DNA of 64,000 nt from Cercozoa sp. M6MM (taxonomy: Eukaryota; Endomyxa: Ascetosporea): NCBI GenBank assembly GCA_040357565.1, contig JBDODJ010000003.1; one strand, written 5' to 3'. The translations under genes and the position numbers were made by a program. Shown here one piece after another: positions 32,458 to 46,905 of this stretch (positions are counted from its first letter, which is position 1; each line of letters starts with the position of its first letter). Under the pieces are notes generated by a model. It did no database searches. It was not told where the DNA came from and worked only from the letters and a program-made list of their open reading frames with translations.

Positions 32458-34370
32458 ATGTCGAAAGCGCGGGTGCCATTGCGACGGTCGGAATGCGCGC
32501 TACAAGACATACAACAACTAGCGCGGCAAGTAGACAGTTTATCTGGCTTGGTGAAGGAAAGAAACCCTGCTGCTGGTATGAAAACAACATGCGTTTGCAT
32601 CGGAGTTTTTGTTATCATGTTTGATAGGTCTGGAGGAAGCAAGAGAGATTCGCGAACGTACCTTTCCAGACACGCACACGCAAGAATGATAGTGATGTAT
32701 CAAGCCTTTACTTTGCGGCTTAGATCGTCGGCTCGGAACAGGGTGTGCTAAATTGGACTCAGCGCTGTTCAATCGCTGTCAGGACGTGGCAGGCATCTTT
32801 GCGCCCGCTTCAATGGGTACACTGTTTTTGGAGGTGATGCTTTAAATTATTGCGTAAGCATATGTCCTCAGTTGCGATAAGCGGTGAAGCAGGCAGTGGC
32901 AAGTCAGCTTTGGTATCTTGCTTTCTGGGTGTGCTGTTGTGTATCGTATGTTCTCTCGTGTGTACGTGGACAGTGTGCGTCCCTGTGCCTTCAAGCAGCG
33001 CTGCCACGTGAAGTCGACGGCGCCTGTCGAATCGCAGTTTATCTCGACACTGAGGGCGATTCCAAGTCCGGACTCGGTCGTCTCAATTCAATGTTTCGTT
33101 GTGTGGTATGCAGTCTAAATTTACATCGCGCACTTATGAGTTATCAGGTGATCTACCTGCAATAGACAAACGCACTTCGCACCTCACGAGACGAACAAAA
33201 GCGACAACTGGTCGATTCGCCGATTTACAAGGCCACCTTGAACCGTACGCACCGTCCAAGGATCTTGCGATATCGTACCTGTGTTACTCGATTACTATAG
33301 GCATCATGAGACCAAACCTGCGCATTCGCGATGCGTCATCGATGCTGCACTTTGTTGAGTAAGAGATGTCACGCTCTCTTGAATGGGTCTAATCGCTGTC
33401 ACACATGTGTGCGCAGAACGATCTTGCCGCGCCAGTTGCGACAAGTCGTTAGATCCAACATTCCGAAACACATCACATGTGGGTTTCGTCTGTCGTTGTT
33501 GTCTCTTTCTTTCATTGTTGGATTATCGTACTTTGTGCAGCCAAAAAAGAACGAAAACGCAGGTTTGAAGAGATTCGGCAGCAAGTGTTTGGCATCATAG
33601 TTGTAAAACCAAAAAGATATCTTTCTTTTTTTCAATTTCCGTATTTTACTGCGACAATACAGGTCGACAGTATGGCGGCGGTGGTCCGTGCTTCGTTCGT
33701 TGTGAAAGGCAGGGGCACCAAAGAGGTGCTCAGTACATACTTGTGGAAATCAAAGTACTCTCAACCCATGCACACTTGAGAGTCACAGGGCTTTGCACGA
33801 GCGCAAACTGTCCGTCGGATCACTGAAGCTTTGTCTGCCTTGGCGTCTTTTGTACGATATCCTAAGCCAAAACGCTTCTTCATCTTCAGTTGCCTGATGG
33901 TAGTACGCGTGTCCCGTGGTCGTGGTGAATCACGCTGTGGCGAACTTTGAACTGCCAAACAACCGGTCACTCCAGATCGACAGTGAGAACAGCAACACGG
34001 GCGTGCGTCCTGCCTTGGTACAAAGGACACGAATCACACAAACTTGTGCACGCATGCACTGTGCACTACAGGGACCGTACTGGAGCAGACAGCCATCTCG
34101 CTACCTACTGTTGGGCAAGACATTCAGCGCAACCACTGGCCAGAGACAACGTATCTTGCGTGTGGCACGCTGCCAGTCTGCACCAGGTATCTCTTCCTGT
34201 CTCGCCGAGGATTTAGGCTATTTCTTTCAATTGCGGTTATGCTTGTGGCTGCAGTGTTCGAGGTGCCACTCGATATGTGTAGCAGTGGGCTTCACCATCC
34301 TGACTGTCGCTGTGAGGTGCGCACACAGGGCATTCACGGCAAGCGACCGCGCAGCGCGCTTGAGTCTTAA
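32458..34370 (+). CDS. XRCC3: RAD51 paralogue, XRCC3-like
   Basis: A RecA-fold ATPase of homologous recombination. ATG 32458 starts MSKARVPLRRSECALQDI; later exons give GTGCAKLDSALF (the TGC..LD motif before the ATPase core), EVAISGEAGSGKSAL (Walker A, matching the ISGxxxxGKTQL of XRCC3), CLQAALPREVDGACRIAVYL with DTEGDSKSGLGRLNSM, FGIIVVDSMAAVVRASF (Walker B, joined across the intron at 33603-33661), VVVNHAVANFELPNNRS, GVRPALGPYWSRQPSRYLLL and a C-terminus with CRCEVRTQGIHG, resembling the YTI...GI.G ending of the family. About ten introns. Stop TAA 34368-34370. Assignment to XRCC3 rather than another paralogue rests on the motif flavour and C-terminus. The frame around 33165-33480 is not fully resolved. 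Confidence 0.8.
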
Positions 34371-34697
34371 ATCATGGCATCGCGCATCAATTCCGTTCGG
34401 TTCACAGCACGGCACGCCAAAGTTCGTTTTTCAGTCCAACTTACTCGGCTGACTAAATTACTTGCTCCGCGTGGAAGCACATATCAGTCATGCCAAAAAG
34501 AAATGAGATGCGATACAGTAGATCATGCTGTAACACTAACAAACGACTTTACATTCTTACTTTTCTTTAGTCGTTGTCTTCACTAAAATAATCTCACAAC
34601 ATAATACAATTCGATTCAGTTGTACGGTACGGTACATTCTGCTTCGATCAGCGCAGAGGATGGGAGACCGGGATTTCGATCAGATCGGACGGTCACG
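34371..34697. other. Convergent 3' spacer
   Basis: 327 bp between two convergent stops; AT-richer, nothing recognised. Confidence 0.6.
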
Positions 34698-36254
34698 TCA
34701 CAACGCACTACGCGTGCATGTGCTGTCGGGCAGGTAGCCATGGTCTTGCAGCCATCGCGCCGCGTCGCTTAGCACTGTCTCAGCGTCGCGAAACTGCATG
34801 CCAAACTCGTTTGTCGCCCTACAGTATCAAGCAGCATCCACACATAGACAAGCGACACAAGATACGTTTCATACCGAGAGGTGTCGAAAGTGTAGTGGAC
34901 TCCAACGTGCGCATTCAGCTGCCATTTACAAAAATCAACGTGCCAGAGGGTTCAGGTATGCGAAAAAGTGTACGTATTGCCGATCTCCGCGCGGACGCGT
35001 CCATGCAGCGAGTTTGACCACTGGTGTGACACGAGTCAAGTCAAAACGCGGTAGTCGATGTCGACTCTGCGGAGCGGCACGTCGTAGCGCATCGAAGAAT
35101 TGGCGGCCCTGCAGTGCACTACCGGCACACAAGACACGACCCTGGAAGGCAGTGTTTTCGAGCACACGCACGTGCATCTCAGCAACGTCCCGCACGTCCA
35201 CCTGTGGCAGATGTACTCTTCCAAGGTACTCCCAAAGGAACAACAGTGGAGGTACAAAGTGCATGGCCAGGTCAACGACGGCCAGTTGCTGTCCCGACAG
35301 CACCGATGCCAGCACACGCATCGATTCGTTCAGTTTGGGCTTTCTCTGGGTAAGAGGTGAAGGGTTAAAAGGGCTCAAAGGAATACAAAAGGCAAGAAGG
35401 TACAGCAGAGGGGTCAACGTCATGGTTGCCTAGTTGTGGACCAAACACGAGTGCAGGCAGCACCGTCGCCAGCGAGAAGGACGCCGTGCGAGCGAGTTTC
35501 CACGCCTCCTGCTCGGCCAGTGTTCTGTGAAAACAGCACACAGAGAGGGTAGGTGCAGACACAAACAAGGACACAGGAAACACAACACACTTGGAAGCGA
35601 GATAGGGGTTGCACGCGGCACTGCTATTAAGGTTCCAATCACGCTCGTCGTAGACGGCATTGTGATATGGCCGTCCTACCACTGCAGCGACTGCACAGAC
35701 ACCCACATAATCTCCACGACTGCACAGTTGAGTGCCGTACGTACTGGAAGAAGTGACAACGACGCGCTTGACGCCGCAAGCATCGGCAGCCGTGAGAACG
35801 GTGCGCGTGCCACGAACGGCCGGGTCGAACAGACGCTGTTGCACCTCCGAGGGACTCACACTCACGACATAGGGACTCGCCACATGCAGTACAGCGTCCA
35901 CATTTTGCATTGCCGTTCGCACTGATTCCTACGCTCACAATACACAAAAAGTAATATTTGCACGACAAGCACACGCAAAACAAGAAAGATACCTACCTCA
36001 TCAAGCACATCCATTCGAACGACCTCGAGTCGCTCCGCGGCCCCTTCTAAACGATGAAGAAACGCATTCTTGGCACTCTTCGGGTCACGAACCGTCCCGC
36101 GCACTCGATAACCACGTGCCAGCAACGTTTGTGTCACTAGAGAACAAACGGTGCATGTAACTGACCCCACCCAAATAATCAACAGAAAAGATCGCAACGC
36201 ACCGTGTGCGCCGACAAAGCCTGCTGCACCTGTAACTAACACAAGTCCATACAT
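34698..36254 (-). CDS. Extended short-chain dehydrogenase/reductase, dihydroflavonol-4-reductase-like
   Basis: ATG 36254 begins MYGLVLVTGAAGFVGAH, an NAD(P)-binding TGxxGxxG motif. Next come LLARGYRVRGTVRDP, LEVVRMDVLDE, NVDAVLHVASPY, GTRTVLTAADACGVKRVVVT with SSSTYG, a NPYLASK segment carrying the YxxxK pair, TLAEQEAWKLA, ATVLPALVFGPQLG, HLPQVDVRDVAEMHVRVLE and a C-terminal MQFRDAETVLSDAARWL. This order is that of DFR/cinnamoyl-CoA-reductase-type extended SDRs; members act on many aldehydes and ketones, so the substrate is open. About seven introns of 50-80 nt. Stop TGA 34698-34700. Confidence 0.85.
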
Positions 36255-36964
36255 GTGGTAAGAGCACGCTCCCACGTTGACCAATCAGCGGTCACGCTGA
36301 CGCGAAGATGATATGTTGTCGGTGCTGATTCGAGTGCACGGTGAGCCAGACCGGACCAACAATCTCAATTATCCCAGAGTGTGTTTTGACGCCAGAGGCG
36401 CAATTACGAGACGGCCGCACGCACGAGTGGTAAACAACTCGTTTGCAGGGCAGCGACGAGAATTGAATCGTGTGTGTGGCCTCATAATAATATATTTTTT
36501 TGGTGGGGCCCGTGTTTTGTTCTACGGGTAAAGCGGGCTCCCGCTACCGTCGTGTCTGCACACACGTGAAAGAAGTGTGCCCCAGGCACACCCATTCGAT
36601 TGCAGAAGCATTGAACTGTGTCAATCTAGGCTTTTTAAATTTTTCTGTGTGTGCGACTGGGTGTGCGAGATCATGTTTGTTTGTGTGTTGCCGCCGACAG
36701 GTCCTTGCGTGTCACGCGCCGTCCGGGACAGCAGCACAGCGTGTTTGTGCCGTGCCTCAAGCCTCAGAGAGAGCCCACAAGGCCTCGGCTCTGAAGTCTC
36801 AGTACTTTCCGAGAGACACACGAGTGTGCGACTGTTCGAGAGCGAGACTGAGAGACTGAGAGAAGCTTCCTGCTGGTTTGTGGTGAGTCAGTTGTGAGAG
36901 AGAGAGAGAGAGAGAAAGAGAGGGAGAGAGAGGGAGAGAGAGAGAGACGCCGGCGCACGCAGTC
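36255..36964. other. Intergenic, 5' region with (GA)n
   Basis: 710 bp between divergent starts. A GA-rich tract at 36896-36945 lies just upstream of ATG 36965 and is probably 5' UTR or promoter-proximal. No gene supported. Confidence 0.6.
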
Positions 36965-37702
36965 ATGAGCAGCACCACTGCGATCAAAGTGTTCGGCGAC
37001 AGCAACGGCGAGGTCAAGGAACTCGGCGACCTTGAGCTCGAACTGCATGTACCTGCTGTCCCTGAACAAACAGTGCAGGTGCGTGACTCTGTGTATGTGC
37101 ATGTTCTGAGCAGGAAAAGTACCGAGCCTCGGCACTGTACAAGCTGCTGGCGGACAAGAACGTTGTCAGGTGCACTTATTGTATCACGATCTGTATATCG
37201 ATAATATAGCATATTATATACGCAGTCTGGAAAACCAAGACACGCTGGTGATGGTGACGGACGACGGCGAGGTCACGGTGGACAACTCCAACGACGTCGA
37301 CGTGTGTCCCATCGTGAAGCAGCGCGACTTCCGCCACCTGCTCATACGCCCGGGCAAGAAGAAACCGACGTCAGTGCCGCCGCCACAGCAGCTGAATGCC
37401 TCCACGGTGTCGTCCACGGTAGCCTCGTCGGTCGGATCGACCTCGGTCGGCTCTGTAGTCGGCTCTGTAGTCGGCTCTGTAGTAGGCTCTGTGGGCTCGG
37501 CATCGCCGACGACCGATGGCACCGGCAGCACCGATAGTGTTCGCTCGTCGTCACCGGCCGCTGCGTCGATGCCGACTGCGACAACTCCAGCTGGCGGCAT
37601 GGGCTCCTCGGCCTCCCATTTGGGAGGTCTTGGCTCTGGTACCCCTTCACTAGATTTAATGTATCACTGTATTATCGGTATGTATTAATCTATTTATCTC
37701 TG

Positions 37703-37751
<49 letters not shown>

Positions 37752-39650
37752 ATATATCTTATAATATGTCTAGGACTCGGCACGGGCGGTCTGGACACGC
37801 TGGGCAACCTTGGACCGTCGTTCGGTAGTCTGGGAGCAGGCGCACTGGGCAGCAGTTTCGGCGCGGGTGCCGGTGGTCTCGGTGGCATGCCGATGGGCGA
37901 CACTATGTTCGGAGGCAGTAGCAACAACAACAGCAACAACACTCACAGCAGGAGCAACAGCAGCGGCAGCAGCAGCGGTGGCGGTCTCTCGGGTCTCAAC
38001 ACAGGCAGCACGGGTCTGTCGTCGCTCGCACTCGGAGTCAATCCACTCGGACTCGGCTCCGGCGGTGGCACACCCACGTCGCGTGACCCTCTGGCTCACC
38101 TGCTGGGCCAGTCCGCCGGTAGCAACAACACTAACAACAACAACAACAACAACACCAACAACAACGCCGGCGGTGCGGCCGATGTGTTCCGACGGCAGCA
38201 GCAGCGGCAACGGCAACAGGTGTGTTACCCCTCCCCCATCTCCCCTTTTAACCCACCCCCTGCGCGACAGAGAGAAGAAGCGATGATAACGAGCGCGGCG
38301 CGCATTCAGCTGCAGCAGCTCGTAGACTCGCGGCCGGCGCTGCTGACGCGACTGCGCGGCGACGACCAGCTCGCCAAGCGCATCTTTGTCGCTCTCATCG
38401 AGGAGCAGCGCAAGAAGCTCCGCGTGCAGCAGCAGCAGCAGCAGCAGCAGCTACAGCAGGCCAAGGTGTCCCTCATTCTCCATCTATGGCTGTATATTCA
38501 TATATGTATGCACATGTGTATGTGTAGATGTATATATATATATATATATCTATGTATATATATCTATGTATACATGTATATAGTATATGCACCTCTGTGC
38601 GTAGTTCCAACAGTACCAGCAGCAGCAGCAGCAGCAGGTGTCGCACGGCACGGTGAGCAGCACGAGCGGCAACATCAAGGGCCATGCCATGCAGCAGAAC
38701 CCGCGACTCGCCACGATCTGGCACCTGCGCACGCAGGCGGTACCCCTACCCTCCCTCTCCTTTACCTCCAGTGTTACCCCCCCCCCCCCGCAGCGATCGA
38801 ACCGACACATTGCCATGCGGTTCAACAAGCTCGTGGAGCAGGCCAAGAAGGACAAAGACACGGTGTCGCTGCGGAGTGACCTGTCGGAACAGCGACGTGA
38901 GCAGCTCAAGTCGCAGATCAACGAGAATCTCCAGAACAAGCTCGTGCAGCTCGCACGTGAGTTCAATATCGGCAGCGGTGGCGAGCAAGGCAACAAGCGT
39001 GTCACTGCCGGCACTCCCACCGTCAGTGGCAACACTCTCGGTGGCAACGCTCTTGGTGGCAACACTCTCAGTGGCAATACCCTCGGTGGCAACCCTCTCG
39101 GGAGCAACACTCTCGGTGGTAACAGTCTCAGTGGCAACACCGTCGGCGCACGTGCACCGGCAGCTGCCACTGCGCCCAGTGTCAATACCCACGTGCCAGG
39201 TGTCAATGCCCCGGGTACTGTCACCTCGGGCACACCTAGGCGGAGTGTGCCGGAGCAGTCCTTCCGGGACGTACTGCGCAACGCCAAGCTGCAACTCGTG
39301 ATTCGGCCGCGTGCACCTGTTATTGAGCACGCTCGCTTGGTACCCTTATCCCCACCCCACCTCTTGTCAACTGCCCTATCTCCCATGTGTCAACACAGAG
39401 ACAGATACACCTGGGCATGGCCAAGCTGCTATCACACGCCGGCCAGAGCAAGTTCGCCGACACGTTTGCGTACCTGCGCGAGTCGCGACACATGGACGCT
39501 GGCCAGGTACGTTTGTACAGTCCAAAATATACGGCAGGTACAGATGGACGTGCTGATGCACAGGTGGTGGTGGGCACTGACGAGAACTACGCCGTGCAAC
39601 GACCAACACACGTGTCGACTCAGAGTGTTCCACGGCAACAACAACAACAA

Positions 39651-39685
<35 letters not shown>

Positions 39686-40608
39686 GAAGCTGAGTCAGCG
39701 ACCTCAGACTCAAGTTGTCGGCAACACCGAGACCGGCAGTGTCGCCAGTGAAAGCAGTGCCAGTGGTACCCTCCCTATCATATACTCCGTACCCACTACC
39801 CCTCTACCCTTATATATCCCGTATCTGTAGCCCCAGTGCCGACGAGTGTGCCGACGGTATCAAGTCTGTCGGCAGGTACCATTGCAGGCAGCGACATCAC
39901 CTTCACCGCCAGTGGCACACGCGCTGTCGTTGAAACCACCAGGTGAGCCAGCCTCCTCTGGGATCATCTGGCTGGGGATTATCGGGGGTGATCTGGGATC
40001 ATCTGACTGGCTAAGGGATCATCTGTGCAGTCCCGAAGAACCGTCGCCGAGCGCGGCAATGCCGCCGCCGTCGATGACATCGTCATCGGACGGTCATCTG
40101 GCTCTCTTCGACCACGTGAGCAACAAGCGGCGGCAGGTGTCGCCTTCCTCCTCTGTACCTCGCCCTTTAACATACCTATCCCCTTAACTAGGCACTTGTG
40201 CTCCCTTATTCTTGTCCGTGTGGCTACACCCTGGACAGGAACAGGACAGGGACGCTTCGAGTGAGCAGCACGAGCCGCCTTCCAAGCGAGCACGCATGTC
40301 GCCCTCGGCCGTCAGCGATACGGTACATTCTCGCCCCCTTGCCCACCTCGCCCCCCCCCCCCCCCCCCATCATGTTTCTGTGTGTTGTACAGCTGAAGGA
40401 CACGTCGCCGGTGCTGACAGGTATGGACGATCCGGTCGGTATGGGCTCATTCAGCAGCATGCCGGGCATGATGTCCACCGGGATGGACAACTCGTTCGAC
40501 ATGTTCGGCTCGGCGGGCGATGCGCTCTTCGATCCGCCCGGACACGGCGGCAGCGCTTTTGACTTTGGCGGCTCGATTTTCGACACTGAGCCGGGACATC
40601 CGTTCTAG
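36965..40608 (+). CDS. Low-complexity Q/N/G/S-rich protein, probable nuclear factor (unrecognised)
   Basis: ATG 36965 opens MSSTTAIKVFGDSNGEVKEL, then an exon with ENQDTLVMVTDDGEVTVDN and FRHLLIRPGKKKPT, a small ordered N-terminal domain. Long Gly/Ser/Asn and Gln tracts follow (37920-38220, 38430-38460, 39640-39690). Three more ordered segments are visible: IQLQQLVDSRPALLTRLRGD with AKRIFVALIEEQRKKL; NRHIAMRFNKLVEQAKKDKD with LSEQRREQLKSQINENLQNK; and FRDVLRNAKLQLVIRPR followed by GMAKLLSHAGQSKFADTFAY. The C-terminus is acidic and Gly/Phe/Asp rich (GGSAFDFGGSIFDTEPG), resembling an activation domain. Two arrays of tandem short codon repeats occur. Such composition is common in transcriptional or RNA-granule factors, but I do not recognise the family. 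Stop TAG 40606-40608. Confidence 0.6.
37438..37500 (+). repeat. Coding tandem repeat (tcggctctgtag)n
   Basis: A 12-bp unit repeated about four times, encoding VGSV steps in the low-complexity protein. Confidence 0.85.
37703..37750. repeat. (TA)n microsatellite
   Basis: AT dinucleotide run in an intron of the low-complexity gene; a second, imperfect TA-rich run lies at 38530-38583. Confidence 0.9.
39025..39150 (+). repeat. Coding minisatellite, 15-bp unit (GGNTL-type pentapeptides)
   Basis: About eight copies of ggtggcaacactctc with substitutions encode [GS]GNTL/LGGNA pentapeptides in frame. Confidence 0.85.
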
Positions 40609-40801
40609 ACCTGAGACGAGAGAGTATTCGATATGACTGACTGATTGATGACTGATGACTGAAGTGACTGGCGTGGACCGGACGTGACCTTGGCCTTGTT
40701 TTTTTCGTTTGAAGCACACGTACAATTACTACCGTACAGCACAGTACGCAGTATGTAGCTTGTAGATTGAACTAACTACTTATGTCAGTGTAACACGTTT
40801 C

Positions 40802-43497
40802 TCAGTCGGACTGTCTTGTGCTAAACTGAAGCGTCAGACCCAGGAGCTGAGAGTCGAGTTGAAGCTGCACTTTGGCCTTGTCGAAGTCCTCGAACAGAGC
40901 GGCGTCGGTGTCGTTGTTCCCGGCGTGACTGCGCTCGAGTCGTTGTCGCAGACGCATCTCGGCGTCGTTGATCTTGGCACTGGAGGCCAGCAGTGCAGTC
41001 TTGGCTTCCTGCAGTAGCTCTGGCACTTCGCCACAGTCTGTTGATACAAGTGTACGGACAGGCATGTTTACAATCCTTGCACATGAAGCAGACAGCGGTA
41101 CCACTGTCAAAAATATCTCTGAGCTGCCGCAGGACATCTTGGATGACACAAGCACCCTGGGATGGCTTGCTGGGCGTCGGTCGACCCGTCATGTGGACTA
41201 TAAAAGGATGCGACAGAGCAGGTATACTCCTCTCAAGAGCAAAGCTTAACTTACACAAAGACAAGAGGTTTGACAACTTGCGCAAGGCGCCATCGCACTC
41301 CTGTCGCACCTTGGGATATACGCGCGCTCGCAGTGCCGACAAAGCAGTCTGTTCATACAGGTGTACAATGACCATACCAAGCAGTGTGTGTACCTGGACA
41401 CTGGATGCTTCAGTCAGTGAGAGTTGTCGAACAAAGTCGTTCAAAGCTATGCTGTTTCTTGCCACGTGGTTCCAGTCCTGTCAAACAGTGTAAATACAGG
41501 GAGGGGAAGGGATGAAAGGCAAGTAACTAGCATACCAAATCTTGCATGCGGCCAGCAAGTGCAGACACGAGGGAGGCCGCTTCGTTCCGTGCACTCTGCA
41601 GCACGGGTCGCTGAGTGTCCACGCGACGTTGCCACTGCTGCTGCGCGAATCCAGACCCTGTAGAGTCGTCAGCACGCAGCAATGAAGCCACCTCGTGCAG
41701 CGTCTAAGACGCACAGCATGTGTAGATTGACACAACAACACTGCGTCTCAATTGTTACGCTTTTTAAAGTGTCGGAATCAACGCTCGCCGTGGTTTCGCG
41801 CAGTTTTGACAGTGCCTCATTCACCAGCAAACGCACACACAGTGATACCTACAAACAAAACATATCACCAGCAAAGATTCGAACAAAGCTGCATTACAGG
41901 AAAGGCCTCATCGAGCACAGCCTGAGTTTTCTTCTCCAGCAGCACTTGGTGGTTTCCCTGCGTTGCAAGTGTCAAACTCTCTTCTTAAAACACGCAACAA
42001 AACTACCGAAACAGACGACACAAAATCAAAGGCGAACTGCGTAAACTTGAGAAAGCCGTTTCTCATTTCGGAAGCGTCTGAAAGCAGCCAAGTGGCGATC
42101 AAGTTGAAACAAACAAAAGGAAGGAAGAAAGAAACTAACCTCCAACTGCGGCTTGAGTCAGTTCGTCAAGTGCTTGCACAACCGATGGCTACATTTTACA
42201 CACAAAATATAACAACATACAACACCAGTCAAAAGTCAAGAAACCGCAGTCAGCACAGCTTGCCAAATCACTCGAAGCACTCGCAGATTCATCTCTTCCT
42301 ACACAACATACACACCAACAGATACGATAGTTGCACAGCACACAAAAACCCTTACATCTGGCAGTTGCGAAAGTAAAGCAGCGAGCGGAGACTCAAGTTG
42401 TTCAAATTGAGCGGCGAAAGTGTCGATTCCGTCTGAAGACGGCAGCGCAAGTGACTGCTCGAGTATCCTGTCGGCGGCAGCAGTGTCGACACCGTCGAGA
42501 AGGTCGATACACGTGCTCACTGTGAGTGCTTCGCCTCGTGCGACGGCTGCAAGCAGTGTTTCGCACAGGAAGCTGCGAAAGCTGTTCTCCAGTTGGGTGA
42601 ACTCGAGACTGGTAAGTTCGAACACTTGTTTCGCCTCCGTTCCGTTCATATCGCCGAGTCTCCTGGCGAGTCTCTCGTGCCTGCGGCGTTTCTGACGTGC
42701 GACACTGTAGGCACAGTAGACACGCAGCATGGCAGCGCAGAACAGTTCCGTCTGTCGCGTTTCTTGTCGAAACTGCTGCACGAGTTCGCTACTGCGCGGC
42801 GAGTCAGCCTGCAGCTCGTGAATCTCGACTCGCAACTGATCCACGGCGTCCGAGTATTGCAGCACACGCTGCGTCAACTGTCGCGTCGCTGCGAGTGATT
42901 GGTGTCGCTCCTGCACTCGTTTCATCTCGGCCTGCGAAACTAGCGCCAGCATTCGCAACTCGGAAATGTCCTGCACGTGAACATACTCATGCTAGACACA
43001 GTACAGCGCATCGAAAGTACCGCAAGAAAGCGACGAAGTGGAGATGCCAGTGCTTGGGCGCGATTCACTTCTTTCGATGCCTGTGCAGTTTGAGTTTTAG
43101 AAACGGGAAAACAACGCTGTTGAAACTTCGTACCGACGCGGAAAGCTCACAGATCGCGCTGAAGTTCCGAGTCACTGCGGCACGTGTCTTGCCTCCAATC
43201 GCTTCCTCGGCCTGCACGAGCTTCCTGCGCGCCTCGCGGAACTCCTCAAGTCTGGTGACACAACAAAGTACATATTCATGCACAGCCAAGAACCAAAAAC
43301 GTTTCTGTACTCGAGCGCATCGGAAAGCGAGTCAGCGCCGAGCGCCAATTTCAGCACACTCGTGGTACACACATCGTCGGCTAGCAAAGCCTGCTCGACC
43401 TCGGTAGCCTCGACCATGTGCAAAATGCACACTGTTATAGCACTCACAAGCTCTATGCGCAGCAGATGGACAATACTGTCTCCTGCTGTATCGACAT
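40802..43497 (-). CDS. Unrecognised helical / coiled-coil protein
   Basis: An exon chain on the minus strand from a tentative ATG 43497 (MSIQQET): VEQALLADDVCTTSVLKLAL, LEEFREARRKLVQAEEAIGG, then a long exon (about 42360-42970) with MLALVSQAEMKRVQERHQSL and FLCETLLAAVARGEALTV, then LNDFVRQLSLTEASSVQVH, LSALRARVYPKVRQECDGAL, VIQDVLRQLRDIFDS and the last exon ending LGLTLQFSTRQSD at TGA 40802-40804. It is rich in Leu, Gln, Glu and Arg, with helical character throughout, about 680 residues. Vesicle-tether (COG-like) or spindle-associated families were considered, but no diagnostic motif was found. The start lies 72 bp downstream of the stop of the preceding same-strand gene. Confidence 0.55.
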
Positions 43498-43568
43498 CGG
43501 AGAAAAATGATCGCCTGCGTTGCCTCGTTTTTCGTTCGCGTATCTACGCTAGTGCGATTAAGACAATG

Positions 43569-46161
<2,593 letters not shown>

Positions 46162-46308
46162 CGGCACGAGTGCACAGCACTAGATGGGTTCGATCGTGTC
46201 TCACAGGCAAGAGCGCTGGCAAAATTATAAGCTTTTTTGCGGGACAGTGCAGGTTTGAGCATAGCACGTGTGTAGCGCAGTGTTAATACAGTCAGGTTTT
46301 CAAAAATA

Positions 46309-46638
46309 ATGCGCCTGGGTCCCCGAGCTTCCTGGGGCAATGGTCGGAAGTTTTTCGTCTTCTCTGTCATCTTTTCGGTGTCAATTGTCGCCTTTGTTTA
46401 CGGCTTTGAGGAGTACTCAAATTACGTAATGCGCCCTGTTTGTACTTGAGTGCTTGTTGTATCTATTTCGGTTTTCTGAGCGCAGAAGCGAAAGCTCGGT
46501 GTCACTGTCGATCGCGAGAGGTATTTGCGCAAGCTGCAGTTGATGGAGTCCGGCGAAGACCCGGCCCGAGTGCTCGAGCTCGCCGATCGTTTCGAAAAGT
46601 CGAAGGACACGGACGCCTCGTCGACAAAGCCGGAGTAG
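46309..46638 (+). CDS. Small single-pass protein, PET117-like
   Basis: Two exons, 46309-46425 and 46486-46638, phase 0, about 90 residues. A basic start (MRLGPRASWGNGRKF) leads to one hydrophobic helix (FFVFSVIFSVSIVAFVYGF), then EEYSN joined to KRKLGVTVDRERYLRKLQ, and a Glu/Lys-rich tail. The layout (N-terminal mitochondrial-type helix followed by a basic L..GV..D.eR...K segment) resembles the cytochrome-oxidase assembly factor PET117. The match is by eye on a short family and could be another small inner-membrane protein. Confidence 0.5.
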
Positions 46639-46905
46639 TGCGCAGACTTTGACAGTCTGTTACATGGCTTATCTAATGTTCGCTTCGATCTCAACGCAAC
46701 TGAACGGGAAACTTCCCGCGCTACGACGTTGCGCGTCCGCGTGGCTGGGAAAGCTACGCTCGGACTTGCGTTGCTTCGCTTTTTCATCGCGTTGCTCAAG
46801 CAACGCAACTCGAAAACTGTGTGCAGTGTACCGACTTCAAGTAGCGTAGTATAAATTACCGTAACCGAATTGCGCTGTCTGAGGCTGAACGGGTCCTGCC
46901 GTCGA

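Noticed and set aside
33916-34452. 178-codon plus-strand ORF read without splicing at the end of the XRCC3-like gene
   Set aside because: Partly real, but continuous reading crosses two introns; the spliced frame gives RPALGPYWSRQPSR and ends at 34370.
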